A DNA stretch of 64,000 nucleotides from Hymenobacter wooponensis (GTDB taxonomy: Bacteria > Bacteroidota > Bacteroidia > Cytophagales > Hymenobacteraceae): the NCBI RefSeq assembly GCF_004745865.1, contig NZ_SRKZ01000001.1:1116001-1180000 (forward strand), given 5' to 3'. Below, piece by piece: positions 1-9,242 of the stretch (the first letter of the stretch is position 1; each line of letters begins with the position of its first letter). The notes beneath the pieces are model-generated. The model was given only the letters and a program-made list of their open reading frames with translations, did not search any database and was not told the origin of the DNA. Made by a program: the position numbers and the translations under genes.

Positions 1-254
1 TCTCTACGGATGTTGTAGCCCCAGTAGTGGCCAAAACTCCTCGCTCACGCCCCGCCGCTGCCCCGCCCGTAGTGCCGGCTCCCGCAGCGGCCCGGCCTAG
101 GCCAGTAGCCAAGCGGGCAGCTGCTCCGGCAGCTTCAGCAGGTGGCACAACCCGCAACCGCTCAGCTGCCAGCCGCACACCCGCAGCCCCCAGCCAAAAC
201 AGCAACGGCGTAGCCCAACCAAACGAAGGCACTAGCAGCGACACAGTTCAGTAA
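1..254 (+). CDS. C-terminal end of an unknown Ala/Pro/Arg-rich protein (partial)
   Basis: An open frame enters from the left edge (first full codon at base 3) and stops with TAA at 252-254. The visible 83 residues are almost entirely Ala, Pro, Arg, Lys, Ser and Thr, such as AAPAASAGGTTRNRSAAS, and look like a disordered basic tail rather than a folded domain. A GTG at 27 could serve as a start, but the frame is open upstream of it, so a longer protein beginning outside the window is more likely. The composition resembles tails of histone H1-like or other nucleic-acid-binding bacterial proteins, but no domain is visible and no function is claimed. It is followed by a hairpin terminator. Confidence 0.55.
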   Translation, partial: STDVVAPVVAKTPRSRPAAAPPVVPAPAAARPRPVAKRAAAPAASAGGTTRNRSAASRTPAAPSQNSNGVAQPNEGTSSDTVQ

Positions 255-276
255 GCTACGTTTACTGCTTAGCACC

Positions 277-317
277 GGCCCGTTGCTCTCCATTAGGAGG
301 GCGACGGGCCTTTTGCT
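277..317 (+). terminator. Rho-independent terminator
   Basis: Arms GGCCCGTTGC (277-286) and GCGACGGGCC (301-310) pair with one G-T wobble and are followed by TTTTGCTTT. It lies 23 bp after the stop of the partial gene and separates it from the response regulator gene. Confidence 0.8.
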
Positions 318-401
318 TTCAACAGACTGGCCTAGGCTCCTTCCCAACGGGGTGCCTACCTTGCTGCCCTATTCATAGCTCACAATTATCCTGTTTGCAC
401 C

Positions 402-1754
402 ATGCCCAGTGGCACTCTGCTCCTCATCGACGACGAAGCCACCCTTCGCCAAGCTATCAGCCGCATGCTAGAGCTGGAGGGCTACACGGTGCTACAGGCC
501 CCTGACGCCCGTAGAGGCCTAGAAGCGCTGCGGCAGTACGCGGAGGAAGTATTGGTCGTCTTGTCGGATGTGAAGCTGCCCGACGGGTACGGCCTCGACC
601 TGCTGCCCCGGTACAAGCAGGCCGCGCCGCTGGCGGAGGTTATTCTGCTGACGGCCTATGGTACTATTCCCGATGGGGTACGGGCCATGAAGGAAGGCGC
701 CTTCGACTACCTGACCAAGGGCGACTCCGACGACCAGCTGGTGGTAGTGGTAGATCGGGCCGCGGAAAAGGCCCGCTTGCAGCGGCGCGTGGCCGACTTG
801 GAGAAGAAAGTGGGCTTGCAGCACAGCTTCGAGAGCATGGTAGGCCACTCGGCGGCCCTGGAGCAGGCCAAGAAGCTAGCTCAGCGCGCCGCCCCCACCG
901 ATAGCACGGTGCTGCTGGAAGGGCCCACTGGCTCCGGCAAGGAGCTGTTTGCCCAGGCTATTCACCAGGCGAGTGCGCGCCGGAGCAAACCGTTTGTGGC
1001 GGTGAACTGCTCGGCTTTCCCGAAGGATTTACTGGAGTCGGAGCTGTTTGGTTACCGCAAGGGTGCCTTCACGGGGGCGCTGGCTGATAAGAAGGGCCTG
1101 ATGGAGGAAGCCAACGGTGGCACCTTGTTTCTGGATGAGATTGGGGAGTTGGAGCTGAACGTGCAAGCCAAGTTTCTGCGGGTACTCGAAACCCAACAGT
1201 TCACCAAGCTGGGTGATACCAAGCCTACCAGCGTGAACGTGCGCATTGTGGCCGCTACCAACCGCAACCTGCGCCAGGAAGCCGAGCTAGGCCACTTCCG
1301 CCCCGATTTGTACTACCGCCTCTCTGTATTCACGGTGCCGGTGCCGGGCCTCAACGAGCGGCGCGATGATGTGGACGTGCTAGCCAATTATTTCCTGCAG
1401 TTCTTCGCCGCTAAGCTACGCCGCCGCCTGAGTGGCCTAGAGCCTGAAGCCCTGGACCAGCTCCGCCGCCACGACTGGCGTGGCAACGTGCGGGAGCTGA
1501 AAAATGTGCTGGAGCGCGCCGCCATCCTCGCCGACGGCGACACCCTTACCATCGACGACCTCCCCGCCGAGTTTCACCACTTCGCCCCTGAGGCCACCGC
1601 CGACGAAGCTTCTGACAGGTCGTTGCGGGCGCTGGAAAAGCGGCAGATCCGGTTGGTGCTGCAGGAAACCGGTGGCAATAAGATGGAAGCCGCCCGCCAG
1701 CTCGGCATCGGCACCAAAACACTTTACCGTAAGATTCAAGAGTACGGGTTGTAG
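402..1754 (+). CDS. NtrC-family sigma-54-dependent response regulator
   Basis: 450 aa with the full NtrC layout. The receiver domain (about residues 5-120) has the acidic pair D10-D11 and phospho-acceptor D56 in LSDVKLP. The AAA+ domain (about 145-375) has Walker A GPTGSGKE at 174-181, the sigma-54 contact loop GAFTGA at 221-226 and Walker B GGTLFLDEIGEL. A Fis-type helix-turn-helix ends the protein (NKMEAARQLGIGTKTLYRKI). Such proteins activate sigma-54 RNA polymerase when phosphorylated by a partner kinase. No histidine kinase is adjacent upstream in the window; the nearest is the one at 10662-12428 at the end of the kdp island, and the region lacks an OmpR-type KdpE. That it serves the kdp genes is inference from position. 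I found no convincing GG-N10-GC site in 3120-3255. Confidence 0.95.
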   Translation: MPSGTLLLIDDEATLRQAISRMLELEGYTVLQAPDARRGLEALRQYAEEVLVVLSDVKLPDGYGLDLLPRYKQAAPLAEVILLTAYGTIPDGVRAMKEGAFDYLTKGDSDDQLVVVVDRAAEKARLQRRVADLEKKVGLQHSFESMVGHSAALEQAKKLAQRAAPTDSTVLLEGPTGSGKELFAQAIHQASARRSKPFVAVNCSAFPKDLLESELFGYRKGAFTGALADKKGLMEEANGGTLFLDEIGELELNVQAKFLRVLETQQFTKLGDTKPTSVNVRIVAATNRNLRQEAELGHFRPDLYYRLSVFTVPVPGLNERRDDVDVLANYFLQFFAAKLRRRLSGLEPEALDQLRRHDWRGNVRELKNVLERAAILADGDTLTIDDLPAEFHHFAPEATADEASDRSLRALEKRQIRLVLQETGGNKMEAARQLGIGTKTLYRKIQEYGL

Positions 1755-1891
1755 GCTATGTAAGAAATTATGCCCTGAGTGGCCTAGCGTTATATTATTA
1801 CATCGTTATTATCCGTTACTTACTCCGGTAGTACTCTGCAGATCAGAGCCCTACTTATCAGTTCACGTTCTATCCTATACCCACCTCATCT

Positions 1892-3019
1892 ATGAAGAAG
1901 CATTTACTAGGCCTCCTGCTGTTCGCACCGTGGTTGGCCAGCGCGCAAACGTCAGCGCCTTTCACTATCAAGGGCAAGCTTGGCACGTTGAATGCGCCTG
2001 CCAAAGTATACCTGGTGCGGGGAATGACCGTTGCGGATTCAGCTACCCTCAAGAACGGCGTCTTTGAACTAAAGGGCACCACGGAAGTGCCCATTACCGC
2101 CGACCTTGTTTTCCGGCCCAAGGGCCGTTTGACTAGCATGTATGGTCCATTAGACCGCACCCGCGTTTTCCTGGAGCCTGGCACCCTGCTCGTTACCAGT
2201 CCCGACTCACTGGCACATGCCACCTTAAAGGGCGGCCCAGCTACCACAGATTATGTGCGACTTGGTGAATCGATAAAACCTGTTCTCGCCAAAATCGAGG
2301 CATTTGGAGCTGAGGCGCAGAAGGCTACAGAACAGCAACGAAAGGACCCCGCCTACCAAGAGCAGATGAGGGACAAGTTTGAAGCAGTCAATAAACAGAT
2401 TGCCAATGCCCATTATGCCTTCGTGAAGGCGAACCCAAATTCATGGGCCAGCCTGGATGCTCTACTGGGTATGCAGATGATGGATTTACCGCAGTACAAC
2501 ACGGTAGGCCCACTTTATGAGGCGCTCAGCCCAACCCTTAAGAACAGCCCCCAGGGTCGGGAATATGGGGAGCTAGTACGCGGTCTAAAAGCCGTGGCCA
2601 TCGGGGCCCAGGCTCCTGACTTCAGCCAGAAAACTCCCGAGGGCAAGACCGTATCGTTGCGCGACTACCGCGGCAAGTACGTGCTGGTTGACTTCTGGGC
2701 TTCGTGGTGTGGCCCCTGTCGCCAGGAAAACCCATCTGTAGCCAAGGCCTACAACGAGTACAAGGGCCGCAATTTTGAGGTACTGGGCGTATCGCTCGAT
2801 AATGAGAAGGATAAAGCAAAGTGGGTGAAGGCCATACAGGATGATCAGCTGCCCTGGACGCAGGTATCGGACCTGCGCGGCTGGGAGAATGAAGCTGCCC
2901 GAATGTACCAGGTGCGCGGTATACCGCAGAACTACCTGATTGATCCTAGCGGCAAAATCATAGCCGCTAACCTTAAAGGCGCTGACTTAAGGACCATGCT
3001 GGCGCAGCATATCAAGTAG
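1892..3019 (+). CDS. TlpA-family thiol-disulfide oxidoreductase with N-terminal DUF4369-like domain
   Basis: 375 aa. A signal peptide (MKKHLLGLLLFAPWLASAQ) sends it to the periplasm. Residues about 25-120 resemble the beta-rich DUF4369 domain that often precedes redoxin domains in Bacteroidota (FTIKGKLG...). The C-terminal 140 residues are an AhpC/TSA-Redoxin fold with the active site WCGPC (W272-C276) and the cis-Pro loop VRGIPQNYLID. It probably reduces or transfers thiols in envelope proteins, for example in cytochrome maturation. It stands alone between the NtrC-type regulator and the kdp island and has its own strong terminator, so a link with either is not implied. Confidence 0.9.
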   Translation: MKKHLLGLLLFAPWLASAQTSAPFTIKGKLGTLNAPAKVYLVRGMTVADSATLKNGVFELKGTTEVPITADLVFRPKGRLTSMYGPLDRTRVFLEPGTLLVTSPDSLAHATLKGGPATTDYVRLGESIKPVLAKIEAFGAEAQKATEQQRKDPAYQEQMRDKFEAVNKQIANAHYAFVKANPNSWASLDALLGMQMMDLPQYNTVGPLYEALSPTLKNSPQGREYGELVRGLKAVAIGAQAPDFSQKTPEGKTVSLRDYRGKYVLVDFWASWCGPCRQENPSVAKAYNEYKGRNFEVLGVSLDNEKDKAKWVKAIQDDQLPWTQVSDLRGWENEAARMYQVRGIPQNYLIDPSGKIIAANLKGADLRTMLAQHIK

Positions 3020-3066
3020 CTCTTTCTACTTTCCGAGGCAGCTACCGCAGTTCCTCCACCCTATCG

Positions 3067-3116
3067 AACCGGGTTATTCTGACCGACACACCGGGTCAGA
3101 ATGACCCGGTTTTTTG
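3067..3116 (+). terminator. Rho-independent terminator after the TlpA-like gene
   Basis: A long stem pairs 3067-3084 with 3094-3111 with a single G-T wobble (AACCGGGTTATTCTGACC against its near-complement) and ends in a T run at 3110-3115. It isolates the kdp island from the gene before it. Confidence 0.92.
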
Positions 3117-3255
3117 CGTCTAGGCCTCTCCTATTTTCTGCCTCAGCAAATTATTTAAACTGACCAACAATCACTTATAGAGCATTAGGCTACTATCAGA
3201 GTAACTCGGGCCGGGATTGGTAAGCAGGTCGGCACACGCTTAACCACACTTGCTT

Positions 3256-3351
3256 ATGGCACCTGCCTTATTGATTCCGCTACTCACGGCCGTTGGCTGT
3301 GCCGGCTTCTGGTTCTTCTACAAATCCGTCGAAGTGTTTAAGCGCATCTGA
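3256..3351 (+). CDS. 31-aa single-span membrane peptide at the head of the kdp island
   Basis: ATG at 3256 and TGA at 3349-3351 encode MAPALLIPLLTAVGCAGFWF followed by FYKSVEVFKRI: one hydrophobic helix with a positively charged, amphipathic end. It starts 22 bp before kdpF and is the first open frame of the island. It does not match the KdpF pattern as well as the next peptide does. I do not recognise the family; it may be a second accessory peptide of the Kdp ATPase or a membrane peptide regulator. The support is the clean start and stop, the hydrophobicity and the tight spacing. It is too short to judge by codon use. Confidence 0.55.
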   Translation: MAPALLIPLLTAVGCAGFWFFYKSVEVFKRI

Positions 3352-3373
3352 AACTGACATACCGCTTCTCACC

Positions 3374-3454
3374 ATGATGATGATCCTATTTGTGCTGGCG
3401 CTGGCCACTTTCTGCTACCTCAGCTACGTGCTACTGCGCCCTGAACGCTTTTAA
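3374..3454 (+). CDS. kdpF: KdpF, small stabilising subunit of the K+-transporting ATPase
   Basis: 26 residues from ATG 3374 to TAA 3452-3454: one membrane helix ending in YLSYVLLRPERF. Known KdpF peptides are about 29 aa with one helix and a similar LxYxLxxxExF ending, and sit directly before kdpA, as here (71 bp gap). KdpF binds between KdpA and KdpB in the membrane and stabilises the complex. Three consecutive ATG codons (3374, 3377, 3380) make the exact start uncertain by two residues. Confidence 0.85.
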   Translation: MMMILFVLALATFCYLSYVLLRPERF

Positions 3455-3525
3455 CCGTTCGTCGGCGTCCGTGCAGAGCCTTCGACTATCCTTTCAGCGC
3501 CAGCCGACTACTTACCTAATCTTAC

Positions 3526-5226
3526 ATGAACACTGAACTTCTCGGCATTGCCACCATATTTCTGGCTACGGTGGCGCTGGCTATTCCGCTAGGCCACTAC
3601 CTGGCGGCCATGTACCGCGGCGACCGTACCCCCACCGATTTCCTGGCTCCGCTGGAACGCGGCCTGTTTCGCGTGGCGGGTATCAATCCCGCAAAAGAAA
3701 TGAGCTGGCAACAGCACCTACTAGCGCTGCTCACCATCAACCTGGTGTGGTTCTTTTGGGCCATGTTGGTGCTTTGCACCCAAGGCAGCCTGCCGCTAAA
3801 TCCTGATGGTAACGCCTCCATGTCGCCGGATTTAGCTTTTAACACGGCTATTTCCTTTCTGGTAAACTGCAACCTGCAGCACTACTCCGGCGAGTCGGGC
3901 CTGACTTATCTCTCGCAGATTGTGGTCATCATGTTTTTGCAGTTCGTGACGGCGGCTACGGGCCTAGCGGCCGCCGTGGTGGTATTTAATGCCCTACAAA
4001 ACCGCAGCACCGAGAAGCTAGGCAACTTTTACAACTACTTCGTCAAGAGTATTACGCGCTTGCTGTTGCCCTTGTGCGTGGTTATCGGAGTACTTCTGGC
4101 TTTTAACGGCTCACCCATGACGCTGCATGGCAAGCAGCAACTGGTTACGCTGCAGGGAGATTCGGTAGCCGTGAGCCGGGGCCCGGTGGCAGCTCTGGTG
4201 GCTATTAAGGAGCTAGGTACCAATGGGGGCGGCTTCTTCGGAGCTAATTCTGCTCACCCGCTCGAAAACCCCAACTACTTCACCAACGCTGTTGAAAACG
4301 TTGCGCTGGCCCTGATCCCTATGCCCATGGTGTTCGCGCTGGGCTTTTACCTAAAGCGCCCCCGCCTGGCCTACATGATTTTTGGGGTGATGACCATTGG
4401 CTTTCTGGCGTTGCTTGCCCCTACGGTGTATTACGAGCTGCATGGCAACCCCGCCATTTCCAGCATAGGAATCAGCCAGAGCTTAGGAGCATTAGAAGGC
4501 AAGGAAATGCGCTTTGGCGCGGCGGCATCTGCTTACTGGAGTATCACCAACACGGTTATCAGTTGCGGGTCGGTCAATTCCATGCACGACTCCTTTATGC
4601 CGCTTTCGGGAATGAGCCAATTGCTGGGCATGATGACCAACGCCTTCTACGGTGGTTGCGGTGTAGGCCTGCTCAACTTCTTTGCCTACCTCATTATTGC
4701 CGTGTTCATTGCCGGCCTGATGGTGGGCCGCACCCCGGAGTTCTTGGGAAAGAAAATTGAGGCCCGGGAAATGAAGATTGCCGTCATCGTCACGCTGCTG
4801 CACCCGCTGCTGATTTTGGGGGGCACAGCACTGGCCGCCCACACTTACGCCGGCAACCCCACCGAATATGCTGGCTGGCTGGCTAACCCCGGCTTCCATG
4901 GCTTCTCGGAGCTGCTCTATGAGTTTACGTCCTCCTCGGCCAACAACGGGTCTGGCTTCGAAGGCCTCGGCGACAACACACCGTTCTGGAACATCAGCAC
5001 GGGCGTAGTGCTACTGCTCTCGCGTTTCCTGCCCATCATCGGGCCGGTAGCTATTGCGGGGCTGCTTGCCAGCAAAAAGTACATCCCGGAAAGCGCCGGC
5101 ACCCTGCGCGCCGACACCGCCACCTTCGGGGTGATGGTACTAACTGTCATCATCATTGTGGCGGCCCTGGCCTTCTTTCCTGCCCTAGCCCTAGGCCCAC
5201 TGGCCGAGCATTTTAGCCTGTATTAG
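3526..5226 (+). CDS. kdpA: KdpA, K+-translocating channel-like subunit of the Kdp ATPase
   Basis: 566 aa, the usual KdpA length, with about ten membrane spans. The four pore-loop regions typical of the superfamily of K+ transporters are visible: NCNLQHYSGESGLTYLSQ, GTNGGGFFGANSAHPLEN, SCGSVNSMHDSFMPL and SSANNGSGFEGLGDN. KdpA selects K+ and delivers it to KdpB for ATP-driven uptake at very low external K+. It is followed after 75 bp by kdpB in the standard F-A-B-C order. The ATG at 3526 matches the expected N terminus. Confidence 0.98.
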   Translation: MNTELLGIATIFLATVALAIPLGHYLAAMYRGDRTPTDFLAPLERGLFRVAGINPAKEMSWQQHLLALLTINLVWFFWAMLVLCTQGSLPLNPDGNASMSPDLAFNTAISFLVNCNLQHYSGESGLTYLSQIVVIMFLQFVTAATGLAAAVVVFNALQNRSTEKLGNFYNYFVKSITRLLLPLCVVIGVLLAFNGSPMTLHGKQQLVTLQGDSVAVSRGPVAALVAIKELGTNGGGFFGANSAHPLENPNYFTNAVENVALALIPMPMVFALGFYLKRPRLAYMIFGVMTIGFLALLAPTVYYELHGNPAISSIGISQSLGALEGKEMRFGAAASAYWSITNTVISCGSVNSMHDSFMPLSGMSQLLGMMTNAFYGGCGVGLLNFFAYLIIAVFIAGLMVGRTPEFLGKKIEAREMKIAVIVTLLHPLLILGGTALAAHTYAGNPTEYAGWLANPGFHGFSELLYEFTSSSANNGSGFEGLGDNTPFWNISTGVVLLLSRFLPIIGPVAIAGLLASKKYIPESAGTLRADTATFGVMVLTVIIIVAALAFFPALALGPLAEHFSLY

Positions 5227-5301
5227 GCCGTCTTAGAGCGGAGTTTTTTCCCTCGTTTTACCTCCTAGCTCTAGGTTTTACCCTCTGAGTTCTACCCTCT
5301 C

Positions 5302-7347
5302 ATGTCTTCCAAAGAACAATCTCTCTTTCAACCCGCGCTGGTTTCTGAGGCCGTAAAGCAGGCCTTCGTGAAGCTGGACCCGCGCGTGATGTTCCGCAAC
5401 CCGGTGATGTTCACCGTGGAAATTGGAACGGTAGTCATGCTGCTCGTGACGCTAGGCCTGCTGGTGAACCCCGATGCCACGCAGGGCTCGTTCGGGTACA
5501 ACTTCACCGTATTTGTGGTCCTGTTCCTGACCTTGCTGTTCGCCAATTTTGCTGAGGCCATTGCTGAGGCCCGCGGCAAAGCCCAGGCCGAAAGTTTGCG
5601 CAAAACCCGCGAAGAAACGCCGGCCCGCGTTATCGATGAAAAAGGCAACATCAGCTCTGTTTCATCGTCGCAGCTACAAAAAGGCCAGATGTTTCTGGTA
5701 GAAGCCGGCGAAATCATTCCCACCGATGGGGAAATCATCGAAGGCCTAGCTACCATCGACGAGTCGGCCATTACGGGCGAGTCGGCGCCGGTAATCCGGG
5801 AAGCTGGCGGCGATAAGTCATCGGTGACGGGCGGCACCAAGGTGTTATCAGACCGCATTAAGGTAGTAGTGACGACGGCCCCCGGCGAGTCGTTCCTAGA
5901 CAAGATGATTGCCCTGGTGGAGGGCGCCTCACGGCAGAAAACGCCCAATGAAATTGCCCTCACCATTCTGCTGGCGGGCTTCACGCTGGTGTTCGTGCTA
6001 GTGTGCGTGACCTTGCAGCCCTTCGCGGAGTACTCCCGCACGCCCATTGCTATTTCGGCCTTTATTGCCTTGTTCGTATGTCTGATTCCGACCACCATTG
6101 GCGGGCTGCTCTCGGCCATCGGTATTGCTGGCATGGACCGCGCCCTGCGGGCCAATGTGATTACCAAGAGCGGCAAAGCCGTGGAAACCGCCGGCGACAT
6201 CGACGTGCTGCTGCTGGATAAGACCGGCACTATCACCATTGGCAACCGCAAAGCCACCCACTTCTGGCCTGCCCCCGGCGTAGACGAGCGGCAGTTCATC
6301 GAATTTGCCACCCTTTCCTCCCTCACCGACGAAACGCCCGAGGGCAAGAGCATTGTGGAGCTGGCCCGCGAACAACAGGTGAGCCCCGAGGTTCTGCAGC
6401 CGCGCCTGCAAGGCGCTGAGTTGATCAAATTCACGGCCGAAACCCGCAGCAGCGGTGTGACATTGACCAGTGGCCTACGCATCCGCAAAGGCGCTTCCGA
6501 CGCCATCCGGCAGCTTGTCAACAAAGCCAACCAGCCCTTCCCGCAGGAAACCACCCAGCGTGTGGAAACCATTGCCAGCAACGGCGGTACGCCCTTGGTG
6601 GTAAGCGAAAACGACCGGGTGCTGGGCGTAGTAGAGTTGCAGGATATTATTAAGCCTGGCATTCAGGAGCGGTTTGAGCGCCTGCGCAACATGGGTATAA
6701 AGACGGTGATGGTGACCGGCGACAACCCGCTCACGGCCCGATTCATTGCGGAAAAGGCCGGCGTTGATGACTTCATTGCCGAAGCCAAGCCCGAAGACAA
6801 GATGACCTACATCCGGCGGGAGCAGCAGGAAGGCAAACTGGTAGCCATGATGGGCGACGGCACTAATGACGCCCCCGCCCTGGCCCAGGCCGATGTGGGA
6901 GTAGCTATGAACTCCGGTACCCAGGCCGCCAAGGAAGCTGGCAACATGGTCGACCTCGACAACGACCCCACCAAGCTCATTGAGGTAGTGGAAATTGGGA
7001 AGCAGCTGCTCATGACCCGTGGCACGCTCACTACCTTCTCCATCGCCAACGACGTGGCCAAGTACTTCGCCATTGTGCCGGCCTTGTTTATGGTGGCCAT
7101 TCCGAGCCTGCGCGCCCTGAATATCATGGGCCTGCACTCGCCGCAGTCGGCTATTCTGTCGGCCGTGATTTTCAACGCCCTCATTATTCCGGCGCTGGTG
7201 CCGCTGGCCCTGCGCGGTGTGGCCTACAAGCCCATTGGTGCCTCGGCGCTGCTGCGCCGCAACTTGCTGGTATATGGCCTGGGCGGGGTGCTGGTCCCCT
7301 TCATTGGCATCAAGCTGATTGACCTGCTGGTGGGCGTGTTTGTGTAG
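5302..7347 (+). CDS. kdpB: KdpB, catalytic P-type ATPase subunit
   Basis: 681 aa P-type ATPase. Visible: actuator motif TGES (AITGESAPV), the phosphorylated aspartate D306 in [10 protein letters not shown], the nucleotide-domain segment KGAS, and the hinge [10 protein letters not shown]. Seven membrane spans fit the class IA ATPase fold. It hydrolyses ATP through the phospho-Asp intermediate to power K+ uptake through KdpA. Downstream kdpC begins 58 bp later. A long antisense open frame (5328-6662) is a by-product of the GC-rich codon pattern and is not a gene. Confidence 0.98.
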   Translation: MSSKEQSLFQPALVSEAVKQAFVKLDPRVMFRNPVMFTVEIGTVVMLLVTLGLLVNPDATQGSFGYNFTVFVVLFLTLLFANFAEAIAEARGKAQAESLRKTREETPARVIDEKGNISSVSSSQLQKGQMFLVEAGEIIPTDGEIIEGLATIDESAITGESAPVIREAGGDKSSVTGGTKVLSDRIKVVVTTAPGESFLDKMIALVEGASRQKTPNEIALTILLAGFTLVFVLVCVTLQPFAEYSRTPIAISAFIALFVCLIPTTIGGLLSAIGIAGMDRALRANVITKSGKAVETAGDIDVLLLDKTGTITIGNRKATHFWPAPGVDERQFIEFATLSSLTDETPEGKSIVELAREQQVSPEVLQPRLQGAELIKFTAETRSSGVTLTSGLRIRKGASDAIRQLVNKANQPFPQETTQRVETIASNGGTPLVVSENDRVLGVVELQDIIKPGIQERFERLRNMGIKTVMVTGDNPLTARFIAEKAGVDDFIAEAKPEDKMTYIRREQQEGKLVAMMGDGTNDAPALAQADVGVAMNSGTQAAKEAGNMVDLDNDPTKLIEVVEIGKQLLMTRGTLTTFSIANDVAKYFAIVPALFMVAIPSLRALNIMGLHSPQSAILSAVIFNALIIPALVPLALRGVAYKPIGASALLRRNLLVYGLGGVLVPFIGIKLIDLLVGVFV

Positions 7348-7405
7348 CCAACCGCCGATTTGCATTGCGGCCTTCGCCGCTTACCCCATCATTCCCTCTT
7401 ACCTC

Positions 7406-7975
7406 ATGAAAACGCATTTTTTTCCGGCGCTTCGGCTTTCCGCAGCCATGCTCGTGCTGTGCTGCCTCATATACCCGGCGCTGGTGTGGAGCGCGGCCCA
7501 AATAGTGCCCGGCCACGGCCAGGGCGTGCAGCTGACGCACAACGGCCGGGTAGTCGGCTTTGCCAACGTAGGCCAGAAGTTCGACCGGCCCGAATACTTC
7601 AACTCCCGCCCCTCCGCCGTGAACTATGCCGCCGATGGCTCGGGTGGCTCCAACAAAGGCCCCAGTAACCCCGAGTACCTAGCTACGGTGCACACCCGAG
7701 TGGAGGCGTTTCTGAGCCAGAACCCCACTATAAAGCGTGCAGATGTACCCGCGGAGCTGGTTTCGGCCAGCGGCTCCGGCCTCGACCCACACCTCTCGCC
7801 AGCTGGGGCTTATGCGCAAATAGAGCGGGTAGCGCGCTTGCGGAACTTGCCCATTGCCCAAGTTCGGGCGCTGGTGGCTGCTCAGGTAGAAGAGCCGCTC
7901 ATTGTATTCTTCGGTCCCGCCAAAGTGAACGTGCTGCGTCTGAACCTGGCCCTCGATTCCCTGCAAGGCCGGTAG
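7406..7975 (+). CDS. kdpC: KdpC, assembly/affinity subunit of the Kdp ATPase
   Basis: 189 aa starting MKTHFFPALRLSAAMLVLCC: one N-terminal membrane span and a periplasmic domain. Family motifs include SRPSAVNYAADGSGGSNKGP and the later SGSGLDPHLSPAGAYAQIERVA. The frame is open back to 7319, but the ATG at 7406 gives the expected KdpC start and does not overlap kdpB. KdpC stabilises the complex and helps K+ entry. It closes the kdpFABC set. Confidence 0.97.
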   Translation: MKTHFFPALRLSAAMLVLCCLIYPALVWSAAQIVPGHGQGVQLTHNGRVVGFANVGQKFDRPEYFNSRPSAVNYAADGSGGSNKGPSNPEYLATVHTRVEAFLSQNPTIKRADVPAELVSASGSGLDPHLSPAGAYAQIERVARLRNLPIAQVRALVAAQVEEPLIVFFGPAKVNVLRLNLALDSLQGR

Positions 7976-8091
7976 GGGCCTAGGTGGTATTGCATTCAAT
8001 ATTTATTCTGTTGCTTTAGCGCATCGTTACGCTACAGCTATTTCTCCCTTCTTCGCGCTGGCAAACAACTGATTTGCGGCGTCCTCTTCTC

Positions 8092-9225
8092 ATGAAAGCT
8101 CTTTCGCTTCTCGCCCTAGGCCTGCTCAGCGCTTCCGCCGTAGTGGCTCAAACCACCCCAACTACTGATTCCACCCTGGCAGTACCGCCGGCTGTGGCTC
8201 CCGTTGAGGCCACTGCCAAACCGCTCACCACATATGGGTTTGTGGATGGATATTACGGCTACGATATCAAGCACGCGGCTTCCAATACACGGCCCGGCTT
8301 CCTATACTCTCACAACCGCCAAAACGAGTTTACGGTGAACAATGCTGTGCTCGGGATGCGCTATGATAATGGGCAGGTACGGGGGGCATTAGGCCTGCAC
8401 GCGGGTACTTACGTGGCGGCCAACTATGCCAATGAAGACCATGTATTCAAGCACATTTATGAGGCCTACGCGGGCTTTCGGCCGTTTGAAAAAGCCTGGC
8501 TAGATGTAGGCATCTTTGGCTCTCACATCGGCTTCGAGTCAGCCCTAAGCAAAGACAACTGGACCCTTACTCGCTCTCTGATGGCCGAAAACTCGCCTTA
8601 TTACGAAGCCGGGGCGCGCTTCACCTACGAAGTTGACCCCAAGCTGACGCTGACGGCGCTGGTGCTGAATGGCTGGCAGAACATCCGGGAGAACAACCAG
8701 AAGAAAGCTGTGGGCACCCAAATTCAGTGGAAACCCACGGATAAGCTGCTCATCAACAGCAGCACGTTCTACGGCAACGAGCAGCCTCAGGACCTAACGA
8801 AGCGTCGCCGCTACTACCACGATTTCTACATTAGCTACGCCGCCACCGACCGCCTAAGTGTGGCGGGCGTGTTTGACGTGGGCAAGCAGGAAAAAGTCAC
8901 CCGCGGCAGCAAAGCTGATACTTGGCACACCGGTGCCGCCTTTGTGCGCTACAAGCTGGCCGACAAATGGGCCGCCGCCGGCCGCGCCGAGTACTACTAC
9001 GCCGACCACGGCGTCATTATCAACTCCATCTCGCCCAACGCCACCGACGCCAACTTCAACGTGAAGTCGGCCTCTCTCAACCTCGACTACCTCCCCACCA
9101 GCAACGTGGCATTCCGGGTAGAAGGCCGCGTGTTTCACTCGGGCCAGAATTTTCTGACGGATCGTAACGGCCAGCCTACCAACAACTACGGCAACATTAC
9201 CTCCAGCATTGCCCTGTCGTTCTAG
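8092..9225 (+). CDS. Outer-membrane beta-barrel porin (BBP2/OmpL-like) inside the kdp island
   Basis: 377 aa with a signal peptide (MKALSLLALGLLSASAVVAQ), a short Pro/Ala/Thr linker, and a barrel of alternating strands ending in phenylalanine (SSIALSF), a typical outer-membrane signature. The opening TTYGFVDGYYGYDI and the following NEFTVNNAVLGMRYDNG resemble the putative beta-barrel porin-2 family (PF07642). A TTG 18 bp upstream is in frame, but ATG 8092 gives the proper signal peptide. It sits 116 bp after kdpC and only 17 bp before the KdpD-like gene, so it is probably co-expressed with the K+ pump and may let K+ cross the outer membrane; that role is inferred. Confidence 0.85.
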   Translation: MKALSLLALGLLSASAVVAQTTPTTDSTLAVPPAVAPVEATAKPLTTYGFVDGYYGYDIKHAASNTRPGFLYSHNRQNEFTVNNAVLGMRYDNGQVRGALGLHAGTYVAANYANEDHVFKHIYEAYAGFRPFEKAWLDVGIFGSHIGFESALSKDNWTLTRSLMAENSPYYEAGARFTYEVDPKLTLTALVLNGWQNIRENNQKKAVGTQIQWKPTDKLLINSSTFYGNEQPQDLTKRRRYYHDFYISYAATDRLSVAGVFDVGKQEKVTRGSKADTWHTGAAFVRYKLADKWAAAGRAEYYYADHGVIINSISPNATDANFNVKSASLNLDYLPTSNVAFRVEGRVFHSGQNFLTDRNGQPTNNYGNITSSIALSF

Positions 9226-9242
9226 GCCACTCTTACCCGCTC

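Noticed and set aside
1504..2067. 187-aa plus-strand frame overlapping the end of the NtrC-type gene and the start of the TlpA-like gene
   Set aside because: Overlaps two well-supported genes in another frame and has no family features.
3120..3255. Possible sigma-54 promoter before the kdp island
   Set aside because: GGCAC at 3231 and TTGC at 3250 look suggestive, but the spacing does not fit GG-N10-GC, and I found no other pair with correct spacing by eye.
5328..6662. 444-aa minus-strand open frame across kdpB
   Set aside because: It lies wholly inside kdpB, has a Ser/Thr/Arg-rich composition typical of antisense frames in GC-rich genes, and shows no domain.
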